The notes: generated by a model not told the origin, from the letters alone. Positions 1-8,531 are shown, numbered from the stretch's first letter. The stretch is 64,000 nucleotides of DNA from Geodermatophilaceae bacterium URHB0062 (GCA_000620185.1 KK211087.1:487987-551986); one strand, 5' to 3'. Made by a program: numbers and translations.

Positions 1-1137
1 CTCGACGCAGCCGGCGGCGTAGCGGGCCGCGTTGTCGCAGAGGTTGCGCAGTGCGCGGGCCAGCTGGTGCCGATCCCCGGACACGCGCACCGGCCGCAGG
101 CGGGAGACGATCCGCAGGTCGGAGGTGCGGCGCAACCGGCCGGCCTCGCCGTCCACCAGGTCGTCGAGGTCGACCTCGCCCCGCTCCAGGCGCACCCCGC
201 TCTCGTCGGACCGCGCGAGGAACAGGAGGTCGTCGACGAGCCGTTCCAGCCGGCCGACCTCGGCCATGACGTCGGCGTGCAGCGTCGCCCGATCGACGAC
301 CTCGGGGTGGACGGCGGCGACCTCGTGCGCGGCCCGGATGGTGGCCAGCGGGCTGCGCAGCTCGTGCGAGGCATCGGCGACGAAGCGCCGCTGCGCCTCG
401 GTCGCCGCGGCGAGGCGGTCGAGCGTCTCGTTCATCGTGCGGGCCAGCTGGGCCACCGAGTCCCGCGACGGCGGCACGGGCACGCGCGCGGAGAGGTCGG
501 TCGCCGTGATCCCGGCGAGCCGACGACGCATCGCCTCGACCGGCGCGAGCGCGCGGCCGGTCAGCCAGTACGACGTCGCCGCCACCAGCCCGAGCAGCAC
601 CGGGTAGCCGAGGGCCAGCAGCCGGATCAGCACGTCGTTGGCCCGGCGGACCGTCTCGAGGCTGTGCGCGCTGACCACGACCGCGGGGCCCTCCGGCCCG
701 CGCACACCCTGGACGACGACGGCGAACGGGTCCTCCTCCCCCACCGGAAGGCGGTCCTCCCGCACGGTGACGGTGGTCCCGGGCTGCGGCCGGGCGCCGA
801 CCAGCGGCGGCGCGCGCCTGATCGCGGGGCTGGCCGCGGCCACCGTGCCGTCGGCGTCGAGAACCTGCACGAGCACCTGCTCCCCCGCCCCGGCCGGGGT
901 GACGTCGACCGCCGTCGTGCCGTTCCGGGCCACCTGCGCGGCGACGGCGGCCGCCTCCTGACGGGCCACCCCGAGCAGCGTCGACTCCAGTTCGCGGCGC
1001 TGGAGCAGGACGAAGGCGACGGCGGAGAGGGCCAGGATCACGCCGACCACGCAGGTCGCCGCCAGGGCGGCCCGCACGCGCACGCCGCCCACCCGGTCGC
1101 GCCAGGCGCCGCCGCCCACGCCGTCCTGTTCAGCCAC
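1..1137 (-). CDS. Two-component sensor histidine kinase (3' end beyond the window)
   Basis: Membrane sensor kinase whose likely partner is the response regulator just upstream. The frame reads from a GTG at 1137, which overlaps the regulator stop by 8 bp (GTGGCTGA), so the two are translationally coupled. An N-terminal membrane helix (about residues 24-45) is followed by an extracytoplasmic stretch, a second helix (about 190-210), a HAMP linker and a HisKA domain. The phosphoacceptor His258 lies in SHELRSP. The N box begins at the window edge (NLCDNAARYAAG). The rest of the ATPase domain (G boxes) lies outside the window. Stimulus unknown; domain order resembles MprB/CutS-type kinases. Confidence 0.92.
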   Translation of the reverse strand, partial: MAEQDGVGGGAWRDRVGGVRVRAALAATCVVGVILALSAVAFVLLQRRELESTLLGVARQEAAAVAAQVARNGTTAVDVTPAGAGEQVLVQVLDADGTVAAASPAIRRAPPLVGARPQPGTTVTVREDRLPVGEEDPFAVVVQGVRGPEGPAVVVSAHSLETVRRANDVLIRLLALGYPVLLGLVAATSYWLTGRALAPVEAMRRRLAGITATDLSARVPVPPSRDSVAQLARTMNETLDRLAAATEAQRRFVADASHELRSPLATIRAAHEVAAVHPEVVDRATLHADVMAEVGRLERLVDDLLFLARSDESGVRLERGEVDLDDLVDGEAGRLRRTSDLRIVSRLRPVRVSGDRHQLARALRNLCDNAARYAAGCVE

Positions 1138-1807
1138 CTCCGGCTGCCAGCCGGTAGCCCATCCCGCGGACCGTCTCGATGGCGTGCCGGCCGAACGGCT
1201 GGTCGATCTTGCGGCGCAGGTAGCCGACATAGACCTCGACGACGTTCGCGTCGCCCTCGTAGTGGGCGTCCCACACCGACTCGAGGATCGCGGACTTGGA
1301 GACGACGTCCCCGCGGTGGCGCATGAGGACGTGCAGCACCCCGAACTCGCGCGGGGTCAGCACGATCTCCGCGCCGTCGCGACGCACGGTCCGCCGGGCC
1401 GGGTCGAGGGCGAGGTCCCCGGCCCGGAGCACCGTCGGGCGCGCCGGCGCACCCCGGCGGATGAGCGCGCGCAGCCTCGCGACCAGCACGAGGAAGGAGA
1501 ACGGCTTGGTGAGGTAGTCGTCGGCGCCGAGGTCCAGCGCGTCGGCCTGGTCGTACTCGCCGTCCTTGGCGGTCAGCATGAGCACGGGGCTCCAGACGCC
1601 GCCGGCCCGCAGCCGCCGGCAGACCTCGTAGCCGTTGAGCCCGGGCAGCATGATGTCGAGGACGACGACGTCGTAGTCGTTCACCTGTCCCTGGAACAGG
1701 CCCTCGGCGCCGTCGTGCACCACGTCGACGACGAAACCCTCGGCGGCGAGCCCGCGTCGGACGTTCTCGGCCAGGCGGACCTCGTCCTCCACCAGCAGCA
1801 CCCTCAC
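1130..1807 (-). CDS. OmpR/PhoB-family response regulator
   Basis: A 225-residue DNA-binding response regulator. The receiver domain (1-115) has the acidic pair ED at 7-8, the phosphoacceptor Asp51 in VVLDIMLP and the conserved lysine in LTKPF. The C-terminal winged-helix domain (about 125-222) has the LTPREFGVLHVLMRH block and ends in the RGMGYRL motif usual for OmpR-type regulators. The GTG start at 1807 was chosen because the receiver fold begins directly at RVLLVEDE and a GGAGG lies just upstream. It is co-transcribed with the overlapping kinase gene. No regulon can be inferred; the nearest genes are envelope glycosyltransferases. Confidence 0.93.
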   Translation of the reverse strand: MRVLLVEDEVRLAENVRRGLAAEGFVVDVVHDGAEGLFQGQVNDYDVVVLDIMLPGLNGYEVCRRLRAGGVWSPVLMLTAKDGEYDQADALDLGADDYLTKPFSFLVLVARLRALIRRGAPARPTVLRAGDLALDPARRTVRRDGAEIVLTPREFGVLHVLMRHRGDVVSKSAILESVWDAHYEGDANVVEVYVGYLRRKIDQPFGRHAIETVRGMGYRLAAGGG

Positions 1808-1842
1808 GCCGTCCACCTCCCTCGACCAGTGTGGCCGCGGCC

Positions 1843-3141
1843 CTACGCCGTGCGGCCGTTCGATGCCGTCACGCCGCTCCCGAGCGGTCGCCTGGGGTGT
1901 GGGCCGGGCGCGGCGGAGCGGGGGGCCCGGAAGATCCAGTACCGGAAGAGCACGAAGCGGAGCACGGTCGCGACGGCGGTGGCCACGACGAGCGTCGCGA
2001 TCTCGGCCGTCCGCGGCGCCGCCGGGGCGGCTCCGTGGAGCAGCGCCAGCGCGCCGCTGGTCAGCACGAGGCCGAGGACGAGGACCAGCAGGCCCTGCAG
2101 CTGTGCGCGGCCGGCCCCGGCCGAGCCGGTGACCCCGAAGGTCCACCGGCGGTTGGCCGCCAGGTTGCCGACGGTCGTGATCAGCACCGCCCCGAGATTG
2201 GCCTCCTGCGCGGTGCCGATGCCGCGCAGGAGGAGGAACAGCAGCAGATAGGCCACGAAGGACAGCCCGCCGATCACCGCGAAGGCGACGAGCTGGCCTG
2301 CGACCTCCGACGGCGCGCCGGCCCCGTCGAGCAGTGGCCGGCGGGCGAGACGGGCCCGCAGCTCGGCCAGCGGCAGCCCCCCGCTCAGCTGCGTGCGGCG
2401 GAGCCGGACGATGCCGGCCAGGTCCGCCCGGGCGGTCGCGCCGATGTCCACCCGGCTGTCGGGATCGTCGATCCAGTCGACCGGGACCTCGTGCACGCGC
2501 AACCCGACGCGCTCGGCCAGCCAGAGCAGCTCGGTGTCGAAGAACCAGCCGTCGTCCTCCACCAGCGGCAGGAGCCATGCGGCCACGTCGGCGCGGATCG
2601 CCTTGAACCCGCACTGCGCGTCCGATGCCGAGGTGGTGCCCGTGCCCCGCAGCAGCACGTTGTAACAGCGCGAGATGATCTCCCGCTGCGGCCCGCGGAC
2701 CACCCGGGAGGACCGCGCGAGCCGGCTGCCGATCGCCATGTCGGAGTGCCCCGAGATCAGCGGGGCGACCAGCGGGAGCAGGGCGTCCAGGTCGGTGGAG
2801 AGGTCGACGTCCATGTAGGCCAGCACCTGCGCATCGGAGGCCAGCCACGCCGTTCGCAGCGCCCGGCCGCGGCCCGGCTGGGGAAGGACCACGACGGCGA
2901 TGTCGGGCAGTTGAGCCGCCACACGGCGGGCCACCGCCACCGTCGCATCGGTGCTGCCGTTCTCCGCGACGGTGATCCGGAACGAGTACGGGAACGAGGC
3001 GGCGAGATGGGCGTGCAGCCTGCGCAGACACGGCTCCAGCGCGGCTTCCTCGTCGTGCACGGGCACGACGACGTCGAGGACCGGAGGCGGCAGCCAGGCG
3101 AGCTCGGGGGGAACCGCCGAGCTCAGCACGCCGGTCTCCAT
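1843..3141 (-). CDS. Family 2 glycosyltransferase fused to a GtrA-like membrane domain
   Basis: A 432-residue protein with two modules. Residues about 20-250 are a GT2 domain of dolichyl-phosphate mannose synthase type: DVVVPVHDEEAAL at the nucleotide-sugar site, ENGSTDAT, and the metal-binding DVDLSTD. Residues about 285-410 contain four hydrophobic helices of a GtrA-like domain with the NRRWTF signature. Such proteins transfer a sugar from a nucleotide donor to polyprenyl phosphate on the cytoplasmic face, and GtrA-like domains are thought to help flip or tether the product. The GT87 gene begins upstream in the same direction (12 bp gap), so the pair probably makes and uses a polyprenyl-linked sugar for envelope glycan assembly. 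Confidence 0.88.
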   Translation of the reverse strand: METGVLSSAVPPELAWLPPPVLDVVVPVHDEEAALEPCLRRLHAHLAASFPYSFRITVAENGSTDATVAVARRVAAQLPDIAVVVLPQPGRGRALRTAWLASDAQVLAYMDVDLSTDLDALLPLVAPLISGHSDMAIGSRLARSSRVVRGPQREIISRCYNVLLRGTGTTSASDAQCGFKAIRADVAAWLLPLVEDDGWFFDTELLWLAERVGLRVHEVPVDWIDDPDSRVDIGATARADLAGIVRLRRTQLSGGLPLAELRARLARRPLLDGAGAPSEVAGQLVAFAVIGGLSFVAYLLLFLLLRGIGTAQEANLGAVLITTVGNLAANRRWTFGVTGSAGAGRAQLQGLLVLVLGLVLTSGALALLHGAAPAAPRTAEIATLVVATAVATVLRFVLFRYWIFRAPRSAAPGPHPRRPLGSGVTASNGRTA

Positions 3142-3153
3142 GGAGACCTCCCC

Positions 3154-4413
3154 TCACGTCGGCGACGGCTGTTCACGAGGTTGCGCCCGCGACGCTGAGG
3201 ACCCGCTGAGAACGTTCCGGAGCTGCCGGGCGGGCAGGCCGGCGACCAGGCCCAGCATCAGGAACACGTAGGCGTTCTCCCCCGCGACCGTCCACGGCGA
3301 CGGCCGCGCCAGGGTGAAGAACCAGATCAGCGAGCAGGCGAACGCCCCGGTGACGACGAGCGCGGCCGCTGCGGCCGCCCAGCGCACCGCCTCCGGACGT
3401 CGTCCGGCCCGCGCGGCCGCGACGGGTGTCCCCGCGGCGATGTCGACCAGCACGACGACGGCGGGGAGGACCCAGTACAGGTGGTGGACCCACGAGATGG
3501 GGCTGATCAGGCAGGCGGTCAGACCGGTGACCGTGACGCCCGCGAGGTCGTCCCCCCGGCGCGACAGCCGCACCGCCCGGCCGAGTCCTCCGATCAGCAC
3601 CGCGACTGCGAGAGCCGCCCACAGCACCCGGCTCGGCGGGCCGGCGCCCGGCCATCGGGCGAGGAGGCCCAGCAGCGACTGGTCGTTGGGGTTGGTGGGA
3701 TGTCCGACGCGGTCCGTCTGCCACAGCAGCCGGGTCCAGTACCGCGTCGACGGATCGACCAGGAAGCCGGCGAGCACCGTGACCCCGAACGTGCCGCACG
3801 CGAGCCCGGCGGCCCGCCACCGCCGCGTTCCCGCCAGGTAGACGACGAACAGCGCCGGCGTCACCTTGATGGCGGTGGCCAGGCCGATGCCCACGCCCGC
3901 CCACGGACGGCCACGCCGCAGCGCCCCCACGTCGGCGAGCACGAGCGCCGCGACCACCAGGTCGATCTGGCCCCAGCCGAGGGTCTCCCGGACCGGCTCC
4001 GTCGCGAAGGCCAGCGGTACCGCGATCCCGAGCGAGACCCAGCGCGGCCACCCGTGCCGGTCGGCCACCGGCGCGACGATCCACGTCGTCGTCAGGACGA
4101 CGAGCACGGCGGACACTGCGGTCAGCAGGACGGTGGCTGTGGCCTCCGTGCCCCACGCGAGGGGCAGCAGCACCAGGACGGCGAAGGGCGGATAGGTGAA
4201 CCCCTTCTGCGTCTGCGGCCGCACGAAGTCGTAGACCGGGTGCCCGTCGAGCCACCACCGGACCGCCCCCCGGTAGACGCGCAGGTCGAAGGTGTGGTGC
4301 CAGACCGGCCGTGGCGAGACGCGGAAGACCAGGAGCCACGCGCCCACGACCACCGTGCCGACGACGACGCCCTGAAGGGCGCGCCGCGCGGTGGGAGACG
4401 CACCGGTCCGCAC
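3154..4413 (-). CDS. GT87-family polyprenol-dependent mannosyltransferase-like membrane protein
   Basis: A 419-residue integral membrane protein with about ten hydrophobic helices, of the GT-C superfamily GT87 type (formerly DUF2029). An early acidic loop (HTFDLRVYRGAV, about residues 39-50) holds the Asp expected of GT-C enzymes. YDFVRPQTQKGFTYPPFA and SWVHHLYW are further family-like blocks. Members transfer mannose or arabinose from polyprenyl phosphate to extracytoplasmic glycolipids, for example PimE. Translation starts at GTG 4413. The downstream GT2-GtrA gene follows after 12 bp and would supply the polyprenyl-phosphate sugar donor. The exact acceptor cannot be read from sequence. Confidence 0.82.
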   Translation of the reverse strand: MRTGASPTARRALQGVVVGTVVVGAWLLVFRVSPRPVWHHTFDLRVYRGAVRWWLDGHPVYDFVRPQTQKGFTYPPFAVLVLLPLAWGTEATATVLLTAVSAVLVVLTTTWIVAPVADRHGWPRWVSLGIAVPLAFATEPVRETLGWGQIDLVVAALVLADVGALRRGRPWAGVGIGLATAIKVTPALFVVYLAGTRRWRAAGLACGTFGVTVLAGFLVDPSTRYWTRLLWQTDRVGHPTNPNDQSLLGLLARWPGAGPPSRVLWAALAVAVLIGGLGRAVRLSRRGDDLAGVTVTGLTACLISPISWVHHLYWVLPAVVVLVDIAAGTPVAAARAGRRPEAVRWAAAAAALVVTGAFACSLIWFFTLARPSPWTVAGENAYVFLMLGLVAGLPARQLRNVLSGSSASRAQPREQPSPT

Positions 4414-4503
4414 GGACGGAGCGTGCCCCCGTCCGCTGAGAATCGGCTGTGATCCGGCGCCGCCGGGTCCGGGCCTGTCCTCGTCGCCGCCCGGCGAGCG
4501 TCC

Positions 4504-5106
4504 TCACGTGCCCGGAGCGGGCCCCGCGGCGTCGGTGCTGCGCCGCTCATCGGCGAGCAGGGCGTAGCCCATTCCGTCGAGCCATTCCCCGGAGCGGTGC
4601 AGCGACTCCCGGACGGTGACGGTCTCCCGGCGCATGCTCACGCGTTCCATCAACCGCCACGACGGCTCGTTCGCGGCGAAGCAGCCCGCCGTCACCCGGC
4701 GGAGCCCCAGGTCGTCGAAGGCGAGGTCGATCAGGGCCCGGACGGCTTCTGTGGCATATCCGTGCCCCGCATGCTCCGGATGCAGCACCCACCCGAGCTC
4801 GGCCTGGGTGCCTCGCGCGCGGTCGGCGACCTCGGCCTGCGCCCAGGCGTCCTCGACCCTGAGCATCAGGTCACCGATGACCGCCCCCTGGAGCTCCACG
4901 ACGACGGTCCTGGCGAGCGTGTCCGGGTCGAGGAAGTGTTCGCCGTACTCCTCCGATCTGGCGGGCGCACGGGCGAGCCATCGGCTGACCTCCGGGAGCC
5001 GGCGGTACTCCCAGGTGGCAGCCAGGTCGTCCGCGACGGCCGGGCGCAGGGTGAGGCGCGCGGTGCGTACCGGCCAGGACACCGCCTCGTGCAGGCGACC
5101 CGTCAT
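4504..5106 (-). CDS. GNAT-family N-acetyltransferase (RimJ/RimL type)
   Basis: A 200-residue acetyltransferase beginning at ATG 5106. It opens with the RimJ/RimL-type TARLTLRPAVADD strand. It has ELGWVLHPEHAGHGYATEA, covering strand beta4 and the acetyl-CoA loop (related to the Q/RxxGxG/A signature), then the LGLRRVTAGCFAANEPSWRLMERVSM block that places the acetyl-accepting amine. Substrate unknown; relatives acetylate ribosomal protein N termini, antibiotics or small amines. The start overlaps the stop of the 48-aa ORF upstream (TGATG), so the two are translationally coupled. An in-frame extension to 5328 exists but is low-complexity and Arg-rich, so it was rejected. Confidence 0.88.
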   Translation of the reverse strand: MTGRLHEAVSWPVRTARLTLRPAVADDLAATWEYRRLPEVSRWLARAPARSEEYGEHFLDPDTLARTVVVELQGAVIGDLMLRVEDAWAQAEVADRARGTQAELGWVLHPEHAGHGYATEAVRALIDLAFDDLGLRRVTAGCFAANEPSWRLMERVSMRRETVTVRESLHRSGEWLDGMGYALLADERRSTDAAGPAPGT

Positions 5107-5252
5107 CACCGCCACCCGTTCCCGTCCCCGCGCACGGACGGGGCCCCGACGTAGGGCCGCGGCACGCCCGCGTACGGCGGAACGGTGTGTGCGTCGGACA
5201 ACGACACCACGGCTGGGTCGGAGTGCTGGGTGGTCACTGCGGGAAGGCTCAT
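5106..5252 (-). CDS. Small 48-aa ORF coupled to the GNAT gene
   Basis: An ATG at 5252 has a CAGGAG ribosome binding site 8 nt upstream. The 48-codon frame ends in a TGA that shares its last base with the GNAT start codon. Nearly all third codon positions are G or C, as in neighbouring true genes. The product is Pro/Val-rich with no transmembrane segment and includes PPYAGVPRPYVG. It was not recognised as any family. It may be a real small protein or a leader that delivers ribosomes to the acetyltransferase start, which itself has only a weak Shine-Dalgarno. Confidence 0.55.
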   Translation of the reverse strand: MSLPAVTTQHSDPAVVSLSDAHTVPPYAGVPRPYVGAPSVRGDGNGWR

Positions 5253-5324
5253 GGCTGGTCTCCTGGTGGTGGCTTCTCGAGGTCATGGATCCTGGCGAGG
5301 AGGCCGTGCAGGTGGTCCTGTCGG

Positions 5325-6335
5325 TCACGATCGGTGCAGCTGTCCGCGCCAGAATTCGGTGAGCGTCCCGGCCAGGGCTCTGCCCTGGCCGTGACCCGCT
5401 CGAGCGGCGGGAGCGCGCGTCGACAGATCCATCATGTCGTCGCCGAATGCGTCGCGGGAGGCGCTGTCCGGGAGGATCGTCTCGACCCTGCTGCCGCCGG
5501 AGCGCAGTTCCTCGACCTGTGCAGCCAGATGCATGCCCCAGTTCAGGGGTGCCCGTGACCTGCCGCCCAGCGGCGACAGCACGAGCACCCGCTCGCAGCC
5601 GGCCGCGAGATCGGCGTTCTCGGCGCTGCGCCGGTATCCGCCGTCGATGAATCGGCTGTCGCCGATGCCGTAGGGCGGGCCGCTGGAACAGCTGGCGGCG
5701 ACGGCGTCCACCAGATCGACCCCGCTGTGGCGGTCGAACACGACCGGTTCACCGGATCGGGCATCGACGGCCACGATCCACATCGGGCGTTGCGGCCAGC
5801 GCTGGTCGGGCAGCCGGGCGGCGACGGTGGTCCGCCACCGCATCCCGCTGGAGTCGTCCGACGCCGCATCCAGCTCGAGCGCCCCCGCGCCCAGCCGGCG
5901 GCGCATGTCGGCCGGATCCTGCGCGGCGCCGATGATCCGGCTGGTTCGCTCCAGATGGTTCACCGCCGGCCTGATCGGACCGCGGCCGCCGTCGCGTCCG
6001 ACCGGACCAGGCCGTTGCGGCGGCACGGCGGCCAGGATGTCGGCGAACAGGTCGGTCGGGGTCGCGCCAGCCATCTGGGCGGCGGCCGTCGATCCGGACG
6101 AGGTGCCGATGATCAGGTCGGCATCGGTCACGTCCAGCCCGGCGTCGAAGAGGCCGGCGACGACACCGATCACCCAGGCGTTGCCTGCCGATCCACCACC
6201 ACCGAGGACCAACGCCCGCTTCCCCACGGCGCTCGCCCGCCCGGGAGCGTCGAGCCGGGGCTGTTCCTGGTCGGGCCTCGGCCGGTCGGGAGTCGTCGGG
6301 GTGACGTGCCGAGTGACGTAGCGGTTCGTGCTCAT
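5325..6335 (-). CDS. Patatin-like phospholipase
   Basis: A 336-residue patatin/RssA-type serine hydrolase. The oxyanion loop is GGGGSAGNAW (about residues 45-54). The nucleophile elbow is GTSSGS (canonical GxSxG), and the second member of the Ser-Asp dyad is in FIDGGYR. Such enzymes release fatty acids from phospholipids or neutral lipids. The ATG at 6335 follows an AAAGGCGA ribosome binding site. There is no signal peptide; the first 35 residues are polar and probably disordered. The long 5' region holds a hairpin and a possible leader ORF. Confidence 0.9.
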   Translation of the reverse strand: MSTNRYVTRHVTPTTPDRPRPDQEQPRLDAPGRASAVGKRALVLGGGGSAGNAWVIGVVAGLFDAGLDVTDADLIIGTSSGSTAAAQMAGATPTDLFADILAAVPPQRPGPVGRDGGRGPIRPAVNHLERTSRIIGAAQDPADMRRRLGAGALELDAASDDSSGMRWRTTVAARLPDQRWPQRPMWIVAVDARSGEPVVFDRHSGVDLVDAVAASCSSGPPYGIGDSRFIDGGYRRSAENADLAAGCERVLVLSPLGGRSRAPLNWGMHLAAQVEELRSGGSRVETILPDSASRDAFGDDMMDLSTRAPAARAGHGQGRALAGTLTEFWRGQLHRS

Positions 6336-6380
6336 GGGAGTCGCCTTTCGCGAATTGCCTGGGGGCGCTCCCGGTGGCGA

Positions 6381-6440
6381 CTACCTCAGTCGCGCGATCG
6401 TGCACTGCAGGGAAGCACCCATTACCGACGCTGCGTTCAT
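6381..6440 (-). CDS. Possible 19-aa leader ORF upstream of the patatin gene
   Basis: On the patatin coding strand, ATG 6440 is preceded by GGGAGG about 8 nt upstream and opens a 19-codon frame (MNAASVMGASLQCTIARLR) ending at TAG 6381, 45 bp before the patatin start. The Shine-Dalgarno is better than that of the main gene. The inverted repeat at 6452-6477 lies directly upstream. This arrangement suits a translated leader or attenuator, but short chance ORFs are common and nothing proves translation. Confidence 0.3.
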   Translation of the reverse strand: MNAASVMGASLQCTIARLR

Positions 6441-6451
6441 GGGTCTCACCT

Positions 6452-6477
6452 CCCGCCGACGGATCACGATCGGCGGG
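6452..6477. repeat. Perfect inverted repeat in the patatin/SDR divergent region
   Basis: CCCGCCGA (6452-6459) and TCGGCGGG (6470-6477) are perfect 8-bp arms around a 10-nt loop. It lies between the divergent patatin (start 6335) and SDR (start 6620) genes, and could be a regulator binding site or an RNA hairpin in the patatin 5' leader. There is no T-run, so it is not a standard terminator. The rest of the 284-bp gap shows only the candidate leader ORF. Confidence 0.45.
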
Positions 6478-6619
6478 ACGATCGCACACCGGCGATGCGG
6501 TGCGCAACCGAATGGAACCCCCCGGCCCGGGGTCCTTCCGCCCGCTGGAAGGCGGCTCACGGCGGACCGGCAGCAGCGCGACCGTCGATGGAACGGACCG
6601 GCTCGGGCACGATCGTCGG

Positions 6620-7387
6620 ATGGTGGTGACCTACTCCGACCTGCGGTCCAAGACGGTGCTGGTCACCGGCGGTTCGCGCGGCATCGGTGCGCAGACCGCC
6701 CGCGCGTTCGCGGCCCAGGGAGCGCGCGTCTGCGTCGTCGCCCGCGACCGCTCCGCCCTGGACACGGTGGTCGCCGGGATCACGTCCGCCGGCGGCGCCG
6801 CCATCGCCGCGACCGCGGACGTGACCGATGCCGCGGCCCTCGTCCGGGTGCGCGAGCAGGTCGAGGCCGAACTCGGCGCGGTCGACGTCCTCGGAGCGTT
6901 CGCCGGCGGTCAGGGCGCTCCGGTGCCCACCGTCGAGCTGACCGAGGAGCGGTGGAGAGAGGTCCTCGACGCCGAGCTCACGTCCACGTTCCTCACCATC
7001 CAGACGTTCCTGCCGTCGATGCTCGAGCGCCGCGCCGGGTCGATCCTCACCATGTCGTCGTCGGCCGGACGCCAACCCAGCCAGGCCAACCTGGCGTACG
7101 GCGTCGCCAAGGCCGGGGTCGGGATGCTCACCCGGACTCTCGCCGCCGAGATCGGGCCGTACGGCGTGCGCATCAACGCGATCGCACCGTCGTCGATCCG
7201 GACGGAGAAGGTCGCCGCGCGGATGCCCCCAGCGGTCCAGGAGCAGGTCGCCGCGATGCATCCCCTGCATCGACTCGGCACGACCGACGACGTCGCGCAG
7301 GTAGCCCTCTTCCTGGCCTCGGACGCCGCCGGGTGGCTCACCGGCCTCACCATCGACGTCGCGGGCGGGCGAATCACGTCGTCCTAG
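6620..7387 (+). CDS. Short-chain dehydrogenase/reductase (SDR)
   Basis: A 255-residue classical SDR. The cofactor loop TGGSRGIG (about residues 17-24) and the ARDR after beta2 suggest NADPH preference. The catalytic set comes from SILTMSSSAG (Ser) and YGVAKAG (Tyr and Lys). The C-terminal GLTIDVAGG is the usual FabG-like ending. It probably reduces a 3-oxoacyl or similar carbonyl substrate; the specific one is unknown. The start at ATG 6620 places the Rossmann strand at the usual distance from the N terminus. The App1-type gene follows after 68 bp on the same strand. Confidence 0.9.
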   Translation: MVVTYSDLRSKTVLVTGGSRGIGAQTARAFAAQGARVCVVARDRSALDTVVAGITSAGGAAIAATADVTDAAALVRVREQVEAELGAVDVLGAFAGGQGAPVPTVELTEERWREVLDAELTSTFLTIQTFLPSMLERRAGSILTMSSSAGRQPSQANLAYGVAKAGVGMLTRTLAAEIGPYGVRINAIAPSSIRTEKVAARMPPAVQEQVAAMHPLHRLGTTDDVAQVALFLASDAAGWLTGLTIDVAGGRITSS

Positions 7388-7455
7388 GGCCGGAGGACGA
7401 GTCGAGGAAACCTCAGTACGGTCTGCTGGCTGCTGCGTCCTCACGGAGGTGCTCG

Positions 7456-8511
7456 TTGTCCGACCGACCCGACGCTTCCCCACGCCGGTCGGTGCGATTC
7501 GTCGCGACCGCGTACCGGGTGCAGACCCGCGTCAATGCGGTTCTCTCCGACCGGGCACGTCGCCGCGGCTGGACGACCGCGGCCCTCGGCTATCCCGGCT
7601 ATGCCGCACAGGGCCGCGCGCGGGTGCGCGGACGGCTGCTGCTGGCCCCGGCCGGCACCGACCCCAACGCCCGCGCCGACGTCCCCGTGTGGCGGCGGCT
7701 GCTCACCCTGGAACAGCCGTCCGGCGAGATCGACGCCAGCCTGGGCGCCATCCGCGTGCGTGCACGTGCCGACGAGGCCGGTCTGATCGACCTCACCGTC
7801 CCCGTCGATCTGCCCCCGGGGCGGATCGAGGCGTTCCTGCACGTCGAGGGCCGCCCGCCGGTGCCGGCACCGGTGCACGTGGCCAACCCCGACGCCACCC
7901 GAGGGGTCGTCTGCGACATCGACGACACGGTCTGGATCACCGGTATCCGGCATCCCCTCCGGGCTGCGTGGCGGACCTTCGCCGGTAATGGCTCGACGCG
8001 CCGTCCGGTGGCCGGCATGGCGTCGCTGCTCAGCCGCCTCGTCGAAGATTCTCCGAACGCACCGGTCATCTACCTGAGCAACGGGCCGTGGAACCTGGCG
8101 GGTCCGATCGCCGACTTCCTCGACCGGCACGGCTTTCCGCCGGGCGCCCTCCTCCTGACCGACTGGGGCATCAGCCCGCGCGCGCTCTTCCGCAGCGGCA
8201 CGGCTCACAAGCGGAGGTCGCTGGAGCGGCTGGCGGCGGAGGTGCCCGGGGTGGACTGGGTCCTGATCGGGGACGACGGTGAGCACGACCCCGCGATCTA
8301 CCGGGACTTCGCCCGGGCCCACCCCCAGCAGGTGGCAGCCATCGCCCTGCGCACCGTCGCACCGATCGGCACCGCCGCGCCCGAGACGCAGGAGACCGTC
8401 GGCGCGATCCCGATCTTCCGCGCCGGGGACGGCACGGCACTGGCCCAGCGGCTCGTCCGCTCGGGCCTGCTCCCCGGCCACCGCGCCGACGACGCAGCCC
8501 CCGTCGAGTAG
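7456..8511 (+). CDS. App1-type phosphatase family protein (DUF2183)
   Basis: A 351-residue protein starting at TTG 7456, with a GGAGG ribosome binding site 6 nt upstream (7445-7449). The C-terminal half has the HAD-like DxDxT motif VCDIDDTVW, then YLSNGPWN, HGFPPGALLLTDWG, HKRRSLERL and LIGDDGEHDPAIY. These are the hallmark blocks of the App1 phosphatidate phosphatase catalytic domain. The N-terminal half (about 1-140) is a beta-rich region typical of bacterial members. The predicted reaction is phosphate removal from phosphatidate or a related lipid, but bacterial substrates are not established. A hairpin follows the stop. Confidence 0.85.
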   Translation: MSDRPDASPRRSVRFVATAYRVQTRVNAVLSDRARRRGWTTAALGYPGYAAQGRARVRGRLLLAPAGTDPNARADVPVWRRLLTLEQPSGEIDASLGAIRVRARADEAGLIDLTVPVDLPPGRIEAFLHVEGRPPVPAPVHVANPDATRGVVCDIDDTVWITGIRHPLRAAWRTFAGNGSTRRPVAGMASLLSRLVEDSPNAPVIYLSNGPWNLAGPIADFLDRHGFPPGALLLTDWGISPRALFRSGTAHKRRSLERLAAEVPGVDWVLIGDDGEHDPAIYRDFARAHPQQVAAIALRTVAPIGTAAPETQETVGAIPIFRAGDGTALAQRLVRSGLLPGHRADDAAPVE

Positions 8512-8513
8512 TC

Positions 8514-8531
8514 CGGCCGCGGAGGCGGCCG
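8514..8531 (+). terminator. Hairpin after the App1-type gene
   Basis: CGGCCGC (8514-8520) and GCGGCCG (8525-8531) form a perfect 7-bp stem with a GGAG loop, 2 bp after the stop codon. No T-tract follows. It may act as an intrinsic-like terminator of high-GC type or protect the transcript end before the kup promoter. Confidence 0.45.

Noticed and set aside
67..3198. Long plus-strand frames opposite the two-component and glycosyltransferase genes
   Set aside because: They have no recognisable domain and are explained by antisense of the minus-strand genes, which have clear motifs.
6328..7455. Upstream extension of the App1-type frame through the SDR gene
   Set aside because: The frame is open but overlaps the SDR out of frame and is Arg-rich. 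The TTG with GGAGG at 7456 is the credible start.
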